Positions 35,421 through 43,952 are shown, counted from the first letter of the stretch. The stretch: 64,000 nucleotides of DNA from Kiritimatiellia bacterium (GCA_028716365.1 JAQUPZ010000002.1:62001-126000); one strand, 5' to 3'. Made by a program: numbers and translations. The notes: generated by a model from the letters alone, not told the origin.

Positions 35421-38039
35421 CTAATAGACCTTCTTCGGGACGTACCAGAACGTTTTCCAGTACGCCTTGTCCAATTCGAACGGATTGACAGACGCATTGA
35501 AATCATGGTTCACCGGCAGTACTCCATAACGGATCATTTCGCGGACGTAGTCCCGGCGCGGAACGTATTTAACCGGGCAGTTCTCGCCGTTGTTCGTACT
35601 GGGATTGATCATGCAGAAGCGGTTGTTCTCTTCCAGAATATTTTTTCTCCCACGGGCAACGGCAGCGACGATTGCCAGATAGTCCGGATCGGTCTTGTCC
35701 TTGAAAACCGGTACGCCAGACCTGGCCTGGCAAACGCCCAGACCGCCGGCTTCTTTCGCCAGCGGTGCGCGGGCCGCTTTCGACAATTCCGGGTATGACA
35801 GATTGTAAATCAGGTGCCGGTTGAACCGGCCGCCGTCTTCGGACATCGTATGTGCGAGGTATTTATTTTTCTGGAATTCATCCGGCGGATAGTATCGGGC
35901 GTAGTAGTGTGCCGGGAGTTTGTACGTGCCGATCTTCTTCTCTGCCGCGGTCGGCGCGTGGCACCGGTCACAGCGGCGGTTCATGACGTCAACCAGCGCC
36001 TGGGTCTCCGGCCAGTCCTTGTCATTGCACACGTTGACACCGTTTTCGTAATAGCCGATCGTGCCGTGACTGTTGACCGCATAAGTTCCCGCGTGATTTG
36101 CGCCGGCATCGAGCCAGTAGCGAATGATTTTCTGCTCATTCTCCGGCATTTTGACGCCTTTTAACCCTTCTTCGATGCGCTTCAGCAGGCGGCTGGACCC
36201 GGTGCCGATTTCGTACGGTTCAAAGTTGCTCCTGCTGTGCTCGGAATACGGCAGAATAATCCGGTTGTCGCCCAGGAGCTGCCGCCATGACATTTGAATA
36301 TAGCCGATCGGGTAGAGCGGACCCCAGTGGCCGGAAATGTTGAACCCGCCTTCTTCGCGGTCGTGGTTATGGCATTTGAGGCAATGCTTGTCCAGGATCG
36401 GCTGAACATCCCGCAGAAAATCGAATATCTCCGGCACGCCGCTGACCGGTTCGGGATCGACGGGCTTTGTACTCAATATGCGAAGCAGTCCCTCGCGGTC
36501 GTCGATGCTGGCCGTTTCGGTTCGTCGTTCATGGCAGCCGATGCAGGTGGAATTTTCGCCCGGCATGACGGACGTGAACGAGTGCATGCGCTTCACGCAA
36601 TGTCCTTTTTCGTCCATCGCGAGGAACAGAAAACTGCGTAACGCCGGCAGTTTGAAATAGGCGCTGCCGTTTTCGGAAACCGGGACGGAACCGATCAACC
36701 GCTCGACGGAAAACGTACCGCCGGCGGACATCTCGGACATCCCGCCTGAATAGTTAATCGGCTTGGGCAGGACCTCGTAGATGAGCAGATTTTTGACCGT
36801 GCCCGGCCTGACGTTCTTCATTTTGCGGCCTTTATAGATGTTGACCATCGCCAGGGTACCATGGTCGGCGGAGGGGTTGGTCTGGTCGACGATCACGGGT
36901 TCCGGCTTATGCTTCATCACCGGCCGCGGTTCGCCAATCCAGTATCCCTTTTTGGCCAGTTCTTCCGGCAGCCGGTACAGGACTTCGGTTTCGCCTTTGC
37001 CGTTCATCAGTTCAATTGCAGTTTTATTGGCAACCATGAAATGATTTTCACTGAACGCCCACGGGTCGCAATGGATATCGCCTTTGCTGATATACTGAAC
37101 GCCCTTGGGATCGTCTGGTCCGAGTCGTGGATCAATGAGCGTGATTTTACCGTAATGCTCGCGCCTGCCGTGGCCGGGTGACCACGTAGCGACGAGCTTC
37201 GGACTGTCCGGAACTGACTTCGGAGCCAGAATTGCCCCGTGGTTGATCTGGTTGCCGTAGAGCACCATCTGGCGGGTACCGTCGGGGTTCATCGACCAGA
37301 GATGGTGATAGCCCATATGAAAGCGGTCAACGTATTCCCAGCGCATGTATGCGACCTGGCCGTTCGAGAGCACCCAGGGCGTATTGTCGTGTTCGATATT
37401 GGCCGACAGCGCGCGGATGTTGGTTCCGTCGGCATTGCACTTGTACAGAGTTCCGACCTGTGTCATATAGCATTGAACATATCGATTTGCCCGTGTGGAA
37501 CAGAAAATAACCTGACCGTCAGGCAGGTACGTTGGCTCAAAATCATCCCACCCGGGCGGGGAATATTTCTGGTAGTCTTCCATTCCGGACGAAATGTCCT
37601 CGCCCTTCCCTGTCAATTGTTTCAGGCCGGTGCCATCGATGTTGATTTCGTACAGGCTGTAATGTCGCTTTCCCTTGGGCAGGTACGCGAAGATGAGTTT
37701 CCGGGCATCGTAATGAATCTGCGGGTCGCGGACGTTACCCTCGGGATCTTCAAAAATCGTGCGAACTGCCTTTGTCTTGACGGTATAGATGCAGAGTTTT
37801 CCGCCGGAATTCATGGGAAAGGGTGTTCGGCACTGGTCAGTGGAATAATACCCGCTGTTGGCATACCAATGGCCGTCGGTGCTGGGCTTGCGCACGGCGA
37901 ACAAAATCTCATCGGGCATGCCGGCTTCAATGAATGAACCGAGCATTGACGGTTTTTCGGCGGCCGATGTCTTGCCGAATACAGGGAGAACCAGGAATAA
38001 CAGCAAAACAGCCACAGTTCTGGAAGATAGGTTGGTCAT
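35421..38039 (-). CDS. HzsA-like multiheme beta-propeller protein
   Basis: 872 residues with a signal peptide (TVAVLLLFLVLPVFG). The N-terminal half is a propeller with PD40-like repeats (LYEINIDGTGLKQLTG, YKCNADGTNIRALS, WSMNPDGTRQMVLYG). The middle and C-terminal parts contain three c-type heme motifs: CIGCH, CLKCH and CDRCH. The family shares the 'hydrazine synthase alpha subunit middle domain' layout. Such HzsA-like proteins are abundant in PVC bacteria that cannot make hydrazine, so I do not infer anammox; no hydrazine synthase beta/gamma partner is nearby. Export is consistent with periplasmic cytochrome c maturation. It has the conserved TTGACA-N18-CAGAAT promoter. Confidence 0.82.
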   Translation of the reverse strand: MTNLSSRTVAVLLLFLVLPVFGKTSAAEKPSMLGSFIEAGMPDEILFAVRKPSTDGHWYANSGYYSTDQCRTPFPMNSGGKLCIYTVKTKAVRTIFEDPEGNVRDPQIHYDARKLIFAYLPKGKRHYSLYEINIDGTGLKQLTGKGEDISSGMEDYQKYSPPGWDDFEPTYLPDGQVIFCSTRANRYVQCYMTQVGTLYKCNADGTNIRALSANIEHDNTPWVLSNGQVAYMRWEYVDRFHMGYHHLWSMNPDGTRQMVLYGNQINHGAILAPKSVPDSPKLVATWSPGHGRREHYGKITLIDPRLGPDDPKGVQYISKGDIHCDPWAFSENHFMVANKTAIELMNGKGETEVLYRLPEELAKKGYWIGEPRPVMKHKPEPVIVDQTNPSADHGTLAMVNIYKGRKMKNVRPGTVKNLLIYEVLPKPINYSGGMSEMSAGGTFSVERLIGSVPVSENGSAYFKLPALRSFLFLAMDEKGHCVKRMHSFTSVMPGENSTCIGCHERRTETASIDDREGLLRILSTKPVDPEPVSGVPEIFDFLRDVQPILDKHCLKCHNHDREEGGFNISGHWGPLYPIGYIQMSWRQLLGDNRIILPYSEHSRSNFEPYEIGTGSSRLLKRIEEGLKGVKMPENEQKIIRYWLDAGANHAGTYAVNSHGTIGYYENGVNVCNDKDWPETQALVDVMNRRCDRCHAPTAAEKKIGTYKLPAHYYARYYPPDEFQKNKYLAHTMSEDGGRFNRHLIYNLSYPELSKAARAPLAKEAGGLGVCQARSGVPVFKDKTDPDYLAIVAAVARGRKNILEENNRFCMINPSTNNGENCPVKYVPRRDYVREMIRYGVLPVNHDFNASVNPFELDKAYWKTFWYVPKKVY

Positions 38040-38097
38040 AAGAAATTGCTCTTCCTGACAGTTTATGAACGAATCCGCTTTCCAGCATTGATGGGGA

Positions 38098-38127
38098 ATT
38101 CTGCATCAAAAACATGATGCATGTCAA
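38098..38127 (-). promoter_or_regulatory. Promoter TTGACA-N18-CAGAAT (HzsA-like gene)
   Basis: On the minus strand, TTGACA (38127-38122) and CAGAAT (38103-38098) are separated by 18 bases ending TTGATG. The start codon at 38039 is about 58 bases beyond the -10 box. The architecture equals that at 34157-34186 and 40907-40936. Confidence 0.6.
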
Positions 38128-38149
38128 AGGGTTTTCCCTTACACGCCTT

Positions 38150-38452
38150 GTCTCCGCTTATCCTTGTCTCCGCTTCTCCTTGTCCCCGTTTCTCCCTGTC
38201 TCTCTTTCTCCCTGTCTCTCTTTCTCCCTGTCTCTCTTTCTCCCTGTCTCTCTTTCTCCCTGTCTCTCTTTCTCCCTGTCTCTCTTTCTCCCTGTCTCTC
38301 TTTCTCCCTGTCTCTCTGTCCCCTTGTCTCCGGGTCTCCCTGTCTCCCTGTCCCCTTGTCTCCGGGTCTCCCTGTCTCCCTGTCCCCTTGTCTCCTTGTC
38401 TCCCTGTCCCCTTGTCTCCTTGTCCCCTTGTCTCCTTGTCCCCGGGTCACTC
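38150..38452. repeat. Octameric pyrimidine-rich repeat array (locus A)
   Basis: About 300 bases composed of tandem 8-base units of the form YTGTCYCC and variants. The left half alternates TGTCTCTC and TTTCTCCC (16-base period). The right half mixes CTGTCTCC, CTGTCCCC, TTGTCTCC, TTGTCCCC and GGGTCTCC. Reading frames across it are low-complexity artefacts. Three more arrays of the same unit lie at 42448, 48043 and 50010. Confidence 0.9.
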
Positions 38453-38460
38453 TTTGCCCT

Positions 38461-38605
38461 TAAAGGTATTACCCTTACTTGTTTTGTAAGGTTTAGGATT
38501 AAGGGTTCTGTAAGGTTTACCCTGAATGTAAATGAAGGGTTTTCCCTTACATGCCTTGTAAGGGTTCACCCTGAACATAATTGAAGGGTTTACCCTTACG
38601 TGTTA
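38461..38605. repeat. 24-bp-period palindromic tandem repeat (locus 1)
   Basis: Units TGTAAGG/TGAAGGG-TTTA-CCCTKACA begin at 38485, 38509, 38533, 38557 and 38582, a period of 24 bases. Each unit is an imperfect inverted repeat centred on TTTA or TTTT. A degenerate unit precedes at about 38461 and a lone one lies at 38122-38141. Same family at 47351, 51648 and 54211. Confidence 0.85.
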
Positions 38606-38616
38606 CGATCATCTGC

Positions 38617-39162
38617 ATGTCCATCATAAAGATAGTTTCAGGGGGCCAGACTGGTGCTGACCGTGGTGGCCTTGAAGCTGCAATTTGTTGTGGTGTTCCA
38701 CACGGCGGGTGGTGTCCAAACGGCAGGAAAGCCGAGGATGGCCGGATTCCTGACAAATATCAGCTCAAGGAAATGACGTCAGATGAATATTCAGCCCGTA
38801 CGGAAGCCAATGTTGTTGACAGTGATTGTACGATTGTATTTACGGAAGGCCCGCCCTCCGATGGATCATTACATACCCTGGAATTTTGCCAGAAACACGG
38901 CAAACCATGGCATCATATAAACCTGAAGATTATCGGTCATGATGCCGCGGTTCAGGAAATTATCAAATGGTTGAATGGTAAAGAAGATGGCGATTACGAG
39001 TACTATACCGCTCAGCCACCAGCAAAATGCGTACTGAACGTGGCTGGCTCCCGGGAAAGTAAATCACCCGGTATTTTAAAAACGGTAACGGCCATAATGA
39101 TTGATGTAATGAAGCTCTGCGTAATCCGGCGTAGCAAAATCGACATTCATCTCCCGGACTGA
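38617..39162 (+). CDS. SLOG-fold putative molybdenum carrier / YpsA-related protein
   Basis: About 181 residues from the ATG at 38617. The N terminus KIVSGGQTGADRGGLEAA is the hallmark nucleotide-binding loop of the cpYpsA-related SLOG family, earlier called putative molybdenum carrier proteins; GGWCPNGRKAEDG, TIVFTEGPPSDGS and CVLNVAGSRESKSPGI follow in family order. The normal fold ends near TVTAIM. The last 19 or so residues (after DVMKLC) are encoded by the dispersed repeat at 39108-39188, so the original stop may have been lost. SLOG proteins sense or process nucleotide-derived ligands; no partner gene is adjacent. Confidence 0.82.
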   Translation: MSIIKIVSGGQTGADRGGLEAAICCGVPHGGWCPNGRKAEDGRIPDKYQLKEMTSDEYSARTEANVVDSDCTIVFTEGPPSDGSLHTLEFCQKHGKPWHHINLKIIGHDAAVQEIIKWLNGKEDGDYEYYTAQPPAKCVLNVAGSRESKSPGILKTVTAIMIDVMKLCVIRRSKIDIHLPD

Positions 39163-39188
39163 AAATCTTGGGTCTTCTGCGAAGACGG
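39108..39188. repeat. Copy of the composite repeat at 33926-34140
   Basis: Starts with ATGAAGCTCTGCG, shared with 33926 and 47998, and continues with the AATCCGGCGTAGCAAAA ... CTGCGAAGACGGAT part shared with 34062-34137. The 3' end of the SLOG gene runs into it. Confidence 0.7.
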
Positions 39189-39232
39189 ATAAACACGGCC
39201 AATAAAACGTAACTCCATCAGCCAACTGGTAG

Positions 39233-39290
39233 CGCGAAACTACAAGTCCTGACCTCAAGATGAATGTGAAAAGTGAAGACCCTAATAGAC
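39233..39290. repeat. Dispersed repeat containing GAATGTGAAAAGTGAAGA
   Basis: The sequence from AGCGCGAAACTAC to GTGAAAAGTGAAGACCCTA recurs at about 51745-51800 with small changes. The core AATGTGAAAAGTGAAG also occurs at 44120-44135. It lies in the intergenic space after the SLOG gene. Confidence 0.65.
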
Positions 39291-39368
39291 CCAATACTAT
39301 GCCCAATCAGATTCATGCTCGCACTGGAAGTGTTTATCGCTGCAACTTTACACTATCGACCAAGTAAA

Positions 39369-40874
39369 TCATTTTGCATATTTTGCTTTGGTTTCCAAGA
39401 ACGCCTCCCAGGCCGCCTTCTGTAACCCTGCGGCCTCCTCTGGCAATATCCCGTCAGGCGCGAAGCTGGGGATGGAGTGCGTCAAACCAACAGGACTCAA
39501 CCCGGTGATTGCCGAATATATGGTACATGCCAGCATATAGGCACCCTTTCTTGATGGATGCACGGCGTCGGGATGATATAAGGCCATGCGTTGATCGGGC
39601 GTCGGTGTTGGCCCCAGGTATTTCATCCACGCGTAATCAGCCGGTGCCACGGGAATGTTCAGAGTTTTCCCCAGTTCCACAGTATCGTCATGTATTTTCT
39701 GATAATCCGCCGGGTAAGACCTTGCGAAGAACGCCGGGGCTTCAAAAAAGATGGGTGTGGCATTTTTGCCGCGGATCAGATCCGCGAACTTTGTGGCGTA
39801 CTTGACAAAAATGTCATGGCCAAAAAGAACGGGATGAGTTTCAAACACCACGCAGTCCCAGGGTACCACCGCAATTCTACTCCGTGCAGTTCCAGGACCC
39901 TCACCCTCTTCCCAGAACCTCTGGATTCCTGTTCCGCCACGGAGAAATCCATCGGTTACAATTCGTGGCGATCCAGCCGGGGCGGAAGCCGCCAAAACCT
40001 CGACGATCTGCGGAACGTTGAATACCTGTGTCTGGCTGGCGCCAATGAAAAGTACCGTAAGAATTTTTTCATCGGAAGGAACAAGTTTTCTCAGACGTAA
40101 CTCATGCATCTGGCGGGCGCTCACACCCGGCATAGCCAGGACCTTTTGGAGTTCCAGTTTGGCCCGTTCGTATTCCTGCGCATGATAGTAGCTGAGGCCG
40201 ATATACAACTGGGCTTCCGCTTTGTTGGAATCCGATAATTCTTTCATGGCCATTGCTTTAACAAACTCATCCCTTGCCGCCGCATAGTTGCACTCATAAA
40301 AGCGGCATTTCCCCAGAAACAACCGGGCCAGCGCTTTACCCCCGGCCGGAAATTCCCTGGTCTGTATTATTTTCCTTAGTTCCACGCCGGCTTCGCCATA
40401 ATTCTTAATGGTCATAAACGTGTTCGCAACAGCCATCATCGCATCATATTTTTGTCCGGAAGAAACACCCGCAATATCCGCAACCCTGGAGTATGCTATT
40501 ATTGCATCGGCATAAGCTCTATTGGCCTCACCCATTTTATCTGCGCAATCCCTTTCCCAGGAACGTCCGATATTCATCTGCGCCTGCACTTTCCGGGCCG
40601 GCGCGATGCCTTGAATGGCAAGCACCTTTTCGAACTCAGTGCGCGCCACAGCATATTTCTTTTCCGCATTGTAGGTCAGGCCGATAGCGATTTGCGTATC
40701 TGCCTGTTCCGCTGCATTTGTGGTCAGCTTAAGAGCCTGTTCAAAATCCTGCCTGGCTTCTGCATACCTGGCGGCCCGCATTTTGGCCTGCCCGGCTTGA
40801 TGGATATCATTATATTGGGCCAGGGCCACGGGCACCGTCACTCCGATAACGAATACGTGCATGATGAGTTTCAT
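39369..40874 (-). CDS. Secreted TPR protein with C-terminal SGNH hydrolase domain
   Basis: 501 residues with a signal peptide (IMHVFVIGVTVPVALA). Residues about 20-255 are five to six TPR units (ARYAEARQDFEQALKL, KKYAVARTEFEKVLAI, QEYERAKLELQKVLAM). From about residue 275 an SGNH/GDSL domain begins: the nucleophile block VLFIGASQT, a later VFETHPVLFG and the catalytic Asp-His block YHPDAVHPSRKGAYMLAC. The fusion of TPR and SGNH is uncommon. SGNH enzymes deacylate carbohydrates or lipids. AGGA six bases before the ATG and a conserved promoter at 40907-40936 define the 5' end well. Confidence 0.82.
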   Translation of the reverse strand: MKLIMHVFVIGVTVPVALAQYNDIHQAGQAKMRAARYAEARQDFEQALKLTTNAAEQADTQIAIGLTYNAEKKYAVARTEFEKVLAIQGIAPARKVQAQMNIGRSWERDCADKMGEANRAYADAIIAYSRVADIAGVSSGQKYDAMMAVANTFMTIKNYGEAGVELRKIIQTREFPAGGKALARLFLGKCRFYECNYAAARDEFVKAMAMKELSDSNKAEAQLYIGLSYYHAQEYERAKLELQKVLAMPGVSARQMHELRLRKLVPSDEKILTVLFIGASQTQVFNVPQIVEVLAASAPAGSPRIVTDGFLRGGTGIQRFWEEGEGPGTARSRIAVVPWDCVVFETHPVLFGHDIFVKYATKFADLIRGKNATPIFFEAPAFFARSYPADYQKIHDDTVELGKTLNIPVAPADYAWMKYLGPTPTPDQRMALYHPDAVHPSRKGAYMLACTIYSAITGLSPVGLTHSIPSFAPDGILPEEAAGLQKAAWEAFLETKAKYAK

Positions 40875-40906
40875 GGTTATTCCTATTGTTTGAAACTTGT
40901 CGAAGA

Positions 40907-40936
40907 ATTCTGTATCAGGAACGCAGCGGGAGTCAA
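40907..40936 (-). promoter_or_regulatory. Promoter TTGACT-N18-CAGAAT (TPR-SGNH gene)
   Basis: On the minus strand, TTGACT (40936-40931) and CAGAAT (40912-40907) are 18 bases apart, with GTTCCTGATA in the spacer as at 34157-34186. The start codon at 40874 lies 32 bases past the -10 box, a typical short leader. Confidence 0.65.
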
Positions 40937-41112
40937 CGTCTAACCAAAAAGTATGTATGTAATCTTAAACACGCAGGTATATCGACAGGGTACCTGATCC
41001 GGATTGAGCTTGTTTGCTGCGTACTCATCTCGATGCCTTGTTTTCGACTGTAAGCATACGTTTGCCGCGGTGATCGGCAACAACTTTCCGCGCCTGGCAA
41101 CACCGCATTCTC

Positions 41113-42207
41113 TTACCGCTTTGTTGTCCGGTAGATCGCGCCGGGGCTGAGCTTCTCCGCATACGACATCATCGTGAAGCAGACCAATTGAGTGAGCTTC
41201 GGCTCGCCGGTGGCGAAGACCTGGCTGGCGAGATAACGCAGTTCCTGGTCGGCAGCGGTAGCGATGGCCGAGCCATCGGGCAGGTGGCGGGCATAGACAT
41301 ATTGATGGAACGGCAGGCCGCCGAGTTTGCAGCCCCACTGTTTTCCGTAATCCCATTGGCAATTCGCACCACGTCCTCGCTGGTTCTCGCGCATCCACTC
41401 CAGCGCCGCGCGAACGTGTTCCACGCTCGCTTTGCCCAACGGACTCTGCAAGTCGACGTGCGCCATGCCAGCCGAGAAAGCCTCGAAGACATACATCACC
41501 ACCGCCGGGGCCGCCTCCTTGAAGTCGATGTGTTCGGCCTTGCGGAAATCCATCCGGTTGAGCCAATCCATCGCACCACGTCCGGCCTTCAGGTATTCCT
41601 CATTGCCCGTCTCCGCGTAGAGCAAGAACGCCAGTGAACCGAAGATGCCCGAGGAACACCACCACTCGCCGTCGAACTTTGACCAGAGTCCGTCGGTGAT
41701 CCCGCCGCCCGGCCGAACGTAGTTGTCCATGACCAACCTGGCATACGCCGTAACCGAGTCCATGTAACACTTCCGGTCGGCCGCGTTCTGGCAACGCACG
41801 GCCGTCGCCAGCACACCCATCGCGATGCTCGCGCAGTCAGCGACATACCACTCTCCCTTCGTCTCGCCCGGCTTGCGGCCGTAATTCATCCAGTAAGCGC
41901 CCCTGGGTGTCATGCCATTCTGATACTCGATCATCCGGTTCGACCATCGCCGGCAGACATCCAGATACTTCCGCTCGCCAGTGAGATCATACGCCACCGC
42001 CAGCGCGCGCACCGCGTAGGAGTCATGGTAAAAGGGCACCTTGCGCTCCGGCATATTCAGCTCCGCGCAGGCCGCGTTGCACATCTTGAAAAATTCCGCG
42101 CGCAGTCGCTCGCTATCGGCTGGTTGGGCGGCAACCACACGGTTCGTCATTGTGCCCGTCGCCAAAACGCAAAACATCAGTGTCGCTGCGGTCTTGTGCA
42201 GTTTCAT
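41113..42207 (-). CDS. Secreted six-hairpin glycosidase-like protein
   Basis: 364 residues with a signal peptide (KTAATLMFCVLATGTMTNRVVA). The rest is all-helical with repeated aromatic-rich helix pairs (YHDSYAVRALAVAYDLTGERKYLD, EWYVADCASIAMGVLATAV, WWCSSGIFGSLAFLLYAETGNEEYLK), the pattern of an alpha/alpha toroid. GH88/GH105-type unsaturated glycuronyl hydrolases and related enzymes have this fold, but I cannot place a family or the catalytic Asp pair with confidence. GC content looks higher than its neighbours and the opposite strand is widely open, consistent with high third-position GC. Confidence 0.68.
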   Translation of the reverse strand: MKLHKTAATLMFCVLATGTMTNRVVAAQPADSERLRAEFFKMCNAACAELNMPERKVPFYHDSYAVRALAVAYDLTGERKYLDVCRRWSNRMIEYQNGMTPRGAYWMNYGRKPGETKGEWYVADCASIAMGVLATAVRCQNAADRKCYMDSVTAYARLVMDNYVRPGGGITDGLWSKFDGEWWCSSGIFGSLAFLLYAETGNEEYLKAGRGAMDWLNRMDFRKAEHIDFKEAAPAVVMYVFEAFSAGMAHVDLQSPLGKASVEHVRAALEWMRENQRGRGANCQWDYGKQWGCKLGGLPFHQYVYARHLPDGSAIATAADQELRYLASQVFATGEPKLTQLVCFTMMSYAEKLSPGAIYRTTKR

Positions 42208-42447
42208 ATTGTCTTAATCCTTCAATCGTTGTCGATTGCCGAGGGCGTGTTGCCCAAATCATTTCCATGCCAATGGTAGGGTGCGGCGGTTCATCGCGAG
42301 GATTCACAATTCATGGTGAACCACGAGCGGCTCGTCAGTAGCCTCGCCCTCCCGAAAGACAAATTCGTTTGCAAAATGGGAGGGCAAGCGTACTCGCGCG
42401 CTGTCTTTCGGCTTTTTAATGGGTTGTTCAACGGCTTCTCGAGACGC
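42208..42447. other. Intergenic stretch with short inverted repeats
   Basis: No convincing gene. The stretch holds interlocking inverted repeats: GCCCTCCC near 42347 with GGGAGGGC near 42379, and CGAAAGAC near 42354 with GTCTTTCG near 42403. A GGTAGGG motif near 42276 resembles the GGTAGGGCG element at 61381. An octameric array follows. Confidence 0.5.
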
Positions 42448-42562
42448 GCCCCCGTCTCTCCTTGTCCCCTTGTCTCCTCTTCCCCTTGTCTCCGTGTCTC
42501 CTCTTCCCCTTGTCTCCGTGTCTCCTCTTCTCCTTGTCTCCCTGTCTCCTTGTCTCTCTTTA
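42448..42562. repeat. Octameric pyrimidine-rich repeat array (locus B)
   Basis: Tandem 8-base units such as TTGTCTCC, TTGTCCCC, TCTTCCCC, GTGTCTCC and CTGTCTCC, ending next to the stop codon of the DegT-type gene at 42564. Same unit as at 38150, 48043 and 50010. Confidence 0.88.
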
Positions 42563-42563
42563 A

Positions 42564-43952
42564 TTACGCCTGCGCCAGCTTCTGCGAATGTTTATGTATT
42601 TTTTCAATTGCATTGGCGATATCGTCCATATCCTCTTTTTCAGTCAGAAACTTTTCCTGCGAGATCCAGATCATTTCCGTGCAGAGCTTGTCATTCTCAG
42701 GACAGCATGTCCGCTCCAACCATGCGTCGTAATCCAGTTCCGCGGACGTATACATTCGCTTGAAGTTCTTGGTCTGGAAAGCGGCCTTGACAAAAGGCTG
42801 CTTGTTAAGCTGGCCGTAACCGCCCGAACAGCCGATACCTTCAGCGGACAGAGCCTTCGTGAATTTACTCCGCGACAATCCGTGAAATGCATCTTCCCTG
42901 TAGCGGAACGGGAAAAGGTGGAAAGCCGCCCGGGTGACACCCGGGGACAACACATAGGGACTTATACCGGGAATGTCCTTGATCCTGCTTCTCAGGTATT
43001 CCGCGTTGGTGTTCCGTTTAACAGTCTCAGCCTCCAGCGTCTTCAACATGGCAAGCCCCATCGCGGCCTGGTACTCCGTATACCGCAGTTTTGTGCCGAG
43101 CATGATTGAGCCGCCGCCGACTGCACCAATCGCCGTGCCATACGCAGAGCCAAAGTTGTGATACGAGTAACATCGGTCCATGAACGCCTCATCGTCACTG
43201 ACAATAGCGCCGCCTTCACCAATAGGTAAATGCTTGGAATTCTGGAAGCTGAAGCAACCGGCATTGCCGAAAGTGCCGACCTTTTTACCACCAATCTCGG
43301 CGAGCCATCCCTGGCACGCGTCCTCAACCACCAGCAGATTGTGCTTTTTGGCAATGGCCATTATGGCAGTCATGTCCGCAGGTAAACCCAGGATATGCAC
43401 GGGCAGGATCGCGCGGGTTTTCGGCGTTATTTTCGATTCAATTTTTTTCGGATCAAGCTGGTATGTCCGGGGATCGATGTCGCAGAAAACGGGAATAGCG
43501 CCGTTCATCAGGACCGACTGTGGCGTCGCAATAAATGTATATGGCGGCAGGATCACTTCGTCCCCCGCTCCCACATCGAGTTGCGCAAGTGAAATCACAA
43601 GGGCGTTTGTTCCGTTTACAACAGCCAGGCAGCGCCTGGTACCGATGGCGCCAGCCCAGGCCTTTTCGAACGAACTTACAACACCTGCACGCGACCAGAC
43701 GCCGCTGCGCAACACCTTGAGAATATTCTGTTCATCCTCCTCCGCCACCCAGTGCGGCCAATGCCCCCACCCTTTTGTCCGGACCGGCTTGCCACCCAGC
43801 AGTACAGGCATATTCTCTTCAGCCCCGAACACATTGAAGTTGTGCTGCATTATTCCCGCACCCAGCATTGCTGTGGCCGAAGACTTGATAAATGTCCGCC
43901 GCCTCATCTTATTCTGCAAATTTTCCGCTGACGCTTTTGGTTCTGTTTTCAT
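42564..43952 (-). CDS. Tat-exported DegT/DnrJ/EryC1-type PLP aminotransferase
   Basis: 462 residues. A twin-arginine signal (MRRRTFIKSSATAMLGAGIM) begins near residue 16. The mature part has the DegT/DnrJ/EryC1/StrS features: GTNALVISLAQLDVGAGDEVILPPYTF, the PLP phenolate-binding VVEDACQGW, and the internal-aldimine Lys in SFQNSKHLPIGEGGAIV. Cytoplasmic members transaminate nucleotide-linked keto sugars. An exported PLP enzyme of this class is odd, because nucleotide sugars are not periplasmic, but Tat-tagged DegT proteins recur in Lentisphaerae/Planctomycetes, where the signal may serve folding with cofactor. It lies downstream of a repeat-rich gap. Confidence 0.85.
   Translation of the reverse strand: MKTEPKASAENLQNKMRRRTFIKSSATAMLGAGIMQHNFNVFGAEENMPVLLGGKPVRTKGWGHWPHWVAEEDEQNILKVLRSGVWSRAGVVSSFEKAWAGAIGTRRCLAVVNGTNALVISLAQLDVGAGDEVILPPYTFIATPQSVLMNGAIPVFCDIDPRTYQLDPKKIESKITPKTRAILPVHILGLPADMTAIMAIAKKHNLLVVEDACQGWLAEIGGKKVGTFGNAGCFSFQNSKHLPIGEGGAIVSDDEAFMDRCYSYHNFGSAYGTAIGAVGGGSIMLGTKLRYTEYQAAMGLAMLKTLEAETVKRNTNAEYLRSRIKDIPGISPYVLSPGVTRAAFHLFPFRYREDAFHGLSRSKFTKALSAEGIGCSGGYGQLNKQPFVKAAFQTKNFKRMYTSAELDYDAWLERTCCPENDKLCTEMIWISQEKFLTEKEDMDDIANAIEKIHKHSQKLAQA

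Noticed and set aside
35421..38039. Hydrazine synthase and thus an anammox organism
   Set aside because: No beta or gamma subunit, no other anammox gene, and HzsA-like proteins are common in non-anammox PVC bacteria.
38139..38463. Frames of 99-122 codons rich in Ser/Leu/Pro or Arg/Gly/Gln
   Set aside because: They are translations of the octameric array in each frame, with no ribosome-binding site and no complexity.
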